Shown piece after piece: positions 62,493 through 64,000 of a DNA stretch of 64,000 nucleotides. The stretch covers positions 2,108,001-2,172,000 of the forward strand of contig CM033404.1 of NCBI GenBank assembly GCA_019426215.1. Direction: 5' to 3'. The stretch comes from Buddleja alternifolia (lineage: Eukaryota > Streptophyta > Magnoliopsida > Lamiales > Scrophulariaceae). The notes under the pieces were generated by a model, which saw nothing but the letters and a program-made list of their open reading frames with translations, was not told the origin of the DNA and did not search any database. Made by a program: the position numbers and the translations under genes. Numbering within the stretch: position 1 is the first letter of the stretch; each line of letters begins with the position of its first letter.

Positions 62493-63422
62493 TAGGGAAT
62501 GTTTGCAAACTTTACTGCTTCTGGAGAAGTGTTTTTAAGTGAAAAATAAGCAAAATCACTTGGAAAACAAAAGTGGGTAGTGTTTACAAAGACAAGCAGA
62601 AAGTAGAAAAAAGCTACAGGGTGTGTTTGCAAATAGAAGTAATTATCAATTAATTTTTTTACAGAAAGTACAATATTGCCCCCTAAAATAAAATAAAAAT
62701 CATCTTTTCTTCACATTATGTTCCTACTATTTTTTTAACAAAATACCCCTAAAGACATATGTTTACAAAATAATATTGATTTTTAAAAGATAGTCAATAT
62801 ATTCTACAAGTGTCCGTCACATGCTCACATTCAATATTTTTTATTTCTTTTATCTTTCTTTTTAAGTTTTTCTAGACTCATTGGCTTGCAATAAGCATTT
62901 TAACAAATATTATAAACATTAAAATAATTTAACAATAAAAATTAATTATTTTTTAATAACTATACATGATATAAGCTAGGTTGGGAGTTTTGGATTTTCA
63001 GAACTCTTGGCCTTGAAATAACTCTTGATTTCATTAATATCCAACTACTAAAATATAATTAATTTAATTTCCAACAAATCAAGTAGGAATCCTAGGAAAG
63101 GGATGAACGATTTTACATTAAGAAACTGCTCTCCTGATGTTTTTGTGAATTTTAACGTTAGTTTTTTTAAAAAAAAAATTTACGGACTAATCTGGGAATA
63201 CGAAAATATTTTCAAGAATAAAATTGTCATAAAAAATTTATTTTAATTAAAGAAATTTAAAAAGCACCTAGAAGCACCCCCACCCAACTTGGAGCTTTTG
63301 GCTTCTGGAAGTTTAATTTTAGAGAATCAGAAGCAAAAGTAAAATTTGCAAACATTACAAATTTACTTTTTTTTAACTAAAAACTCAAAAGTGTTTTTGT
63401 TTAGAGTTTGCAAATACTCCCA
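62493..63422. mobile_element. Long non-autonomous element with TTTGCAAAC inverted ends
   Basis: The left end TAGGGAATGTTTGCAAACTT mirrors the inverted right end (TATGGGAGTATTTGCAAACTC). Subterminal AAGCAGAAGT/ACTTCTGCTT-like motifs are scattered at both ends. About 930 bp without coding capacity. hAT-like by the look of its ends. The target duplication is not clear. Confidence 0.55.
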
Positions 63423-63564
63423 TAGAATTAGCATATATGTATATGATAGTAATTGTATCGGAATTTATGAATTCTGTACATAAAGTTATCAATTAAAGTT
63501 GACTACTTGAAGTTTCAGCCCTTGGGGTATATATGCCCTATCCAAGTTAATACTGCTTGGATCA

Positions 63565-63765
63565 GGCCCAACCATTTTGGGCCCTTAATTAAATAGGCCC
63601 AACTGATTGAACAGAGCACTGTGAATATATTTGTTAAAAAGCCATGATAATTAGCCGGGATTTGGGCCATTTAACACAAGTCGGGGAAATTGTGTAAGTT
63701 GACCGAATTACCCTCCTTCTCTTCTATAAATAATCACACAACACTTTCAATCTGTTAAAACCCTA
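63565..63765 (+). promoter_or_regulatory. TATA / site II / telo-box promoter of a translation-type gene
   Basis: Four site II elements are present: GGCCCA at 63565-63570, TGGGCCC at 63578-63584, GGCCCA at 63596-63601 and TGGGCC at 63663-63668. They precede a TATA box TATAAATA (63725-63732) and a telo box AAACCCTA (63758-63765). This combination is known from plant ribosomal-protein and snoRNA genes. It lies about 140 bp upstream of the snoRNA reported next, and the transcript continues past the window end. Confidence 0.75.
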
Positions 63766-63845
63766 GCTTGCAGAGGCGATATACGCCTCCATTGGAGATG
63801 TCAATTAATCTCAGCTATCGATTTGTTTGTTTTCTCCTACATATA

Positions 63846-63851
63846 TGTGTA

Positions 63852-63888
<37 letters not shown>

Positions 63889-63889
63889 G
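63846..63889 (+). repeat. Compound GT/AT microsatellite
   Basis: A GT run followed by an AT run between the promoter and the snoRNA. Simple repeat, likely variable in length. Confidence 0.9.
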
Positions 63890-63906
63890 TATATTCGCGA
63901 AAGATG

Positions 63907-63997
63907 AGGTGCGATGATGAGGTTATGAATATAATCTCGTTAATCTGATTATTGCTGAGGAAAATACTCAAATCCATTCTTAATTACCTGAGCACCT
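63907..63997 (+). ncRNA. C/D-box snoRNA guiding 25S rRNA 2'-O-methylation
   Basis: A terminal stem AGGTGC (63907-63912) pairs perfectly with GCACCT (63992-63997). Box C is ATGATGA (63914-63920) and box D is CTGA (63988-63991). Box D' is CTGA (63945-63948) and a degenerate box C' TTGCTGA sits at 63952-63958. The 12 nt just upstream of D' (AATCTCGTTAAT, 63933-63944) are complementary to the conserved 25S rRNA segment ATTAACGAGATT (recalled from memory). By the D+5 rule the target is the second A of ATTAACG. A second stretch, AATCCATTC (63971-63979), is complementary to GAATGGATT, which directly precedes and overlaps that rRNA site. I do not assign a family name. Confidence 0.78.
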
Positions 63998-64000
63998 TCT

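Noticed and set aside
62309..62632. 107-codon minus-strand frame
   Set aside because: Spans the 45-bp tandem repeat and the end of a transposon-like element; the protein repeats simply mirror the DNA repeat.

Overview
The window is nuclear DNA of a flowering plant, almost certainly a eudicot. It is AT-rich, the genes are intron-rich with GT..AG boundaries, and the families are plant ones: an ADP-glucose pyrophosphorylase large subunit, a PCH1-type photoperiod protein, a SYP11-type syntaxin, a laccase, a pectinesterase and isoflavone-reductase-like enzymes. Transposon debris fills the spaces between genes. The species cannot be fixed from sequence alone. No operons, CRISPR arrays or other prokaryotic systems are present. 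I resolved exon structures by hand from splice sites, reading-frame phase and protein-family continuity, and the coding lengths close in frame for every gene reported as intact.

Layout. 1-2.8 kb: AT-rich spacer with old miniature elements. 3.46-7.53 kb (+): 14-exon AGPase large subunit (starch synthesis). 8.9-10.9 kb (-): PCH1-like gene with a 26-nt microexon and a recent internal 147-bp duplication. 12-15.7 kb: MITEs and a LINE RNase H remnant. 16.9-23.6 kb (-): a young, complete Ty1/copia element with about 99 percent identical LTRs, a 5-bp target duplication and one premature stop. 23.7-25.4 kb: Helitron-like element with an RPA-type fragment. 25.6-26.4 kb: solo LTR with a 5-bp target duplication. 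29.4-31.2 kb (+): RER1. 31.6-35.4 kb: a diverged tandem duplication whose upstream copy carries a decayed SPB1 5' end. 35.3-40.7 kb (+): the 11-exon rRNA methyltransferase SPB1. 41-47.7 kb (-): a tandem pair of PCBER/isoflavone-reductase-like genes plus a third 3' fragment. 51.0-51.9 kb (+): syntaxin SYP112-like. 52.4-54.9 kb (-): laccase. 57.5-60.8 kb (-): pectinesterase with two SINEs and a MITE in its introns. 63.5-64.0 kb: a TATA/site II/telo-box promoter followed by a C/D-box snoRNA.

How the genes relate. They are independent transcription units, as is normal in plants. Three touch the cell wall or phenylpropanoid chemistry (PCBER-like pair, laccase, pectinesterase), and two serve rRNA 2'-O-methylation (SPB1 and the snoRNA). 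There is no evidence that either grouping is a functional cluster. The most informative observations are the microexon, the inferred GC-AG intron, the snoRNA with two adjacent 25S rRNA pairing regions, the duplication histories at SPB1 and PCBER, and several miniature elements with exact 9-bp target duplications.
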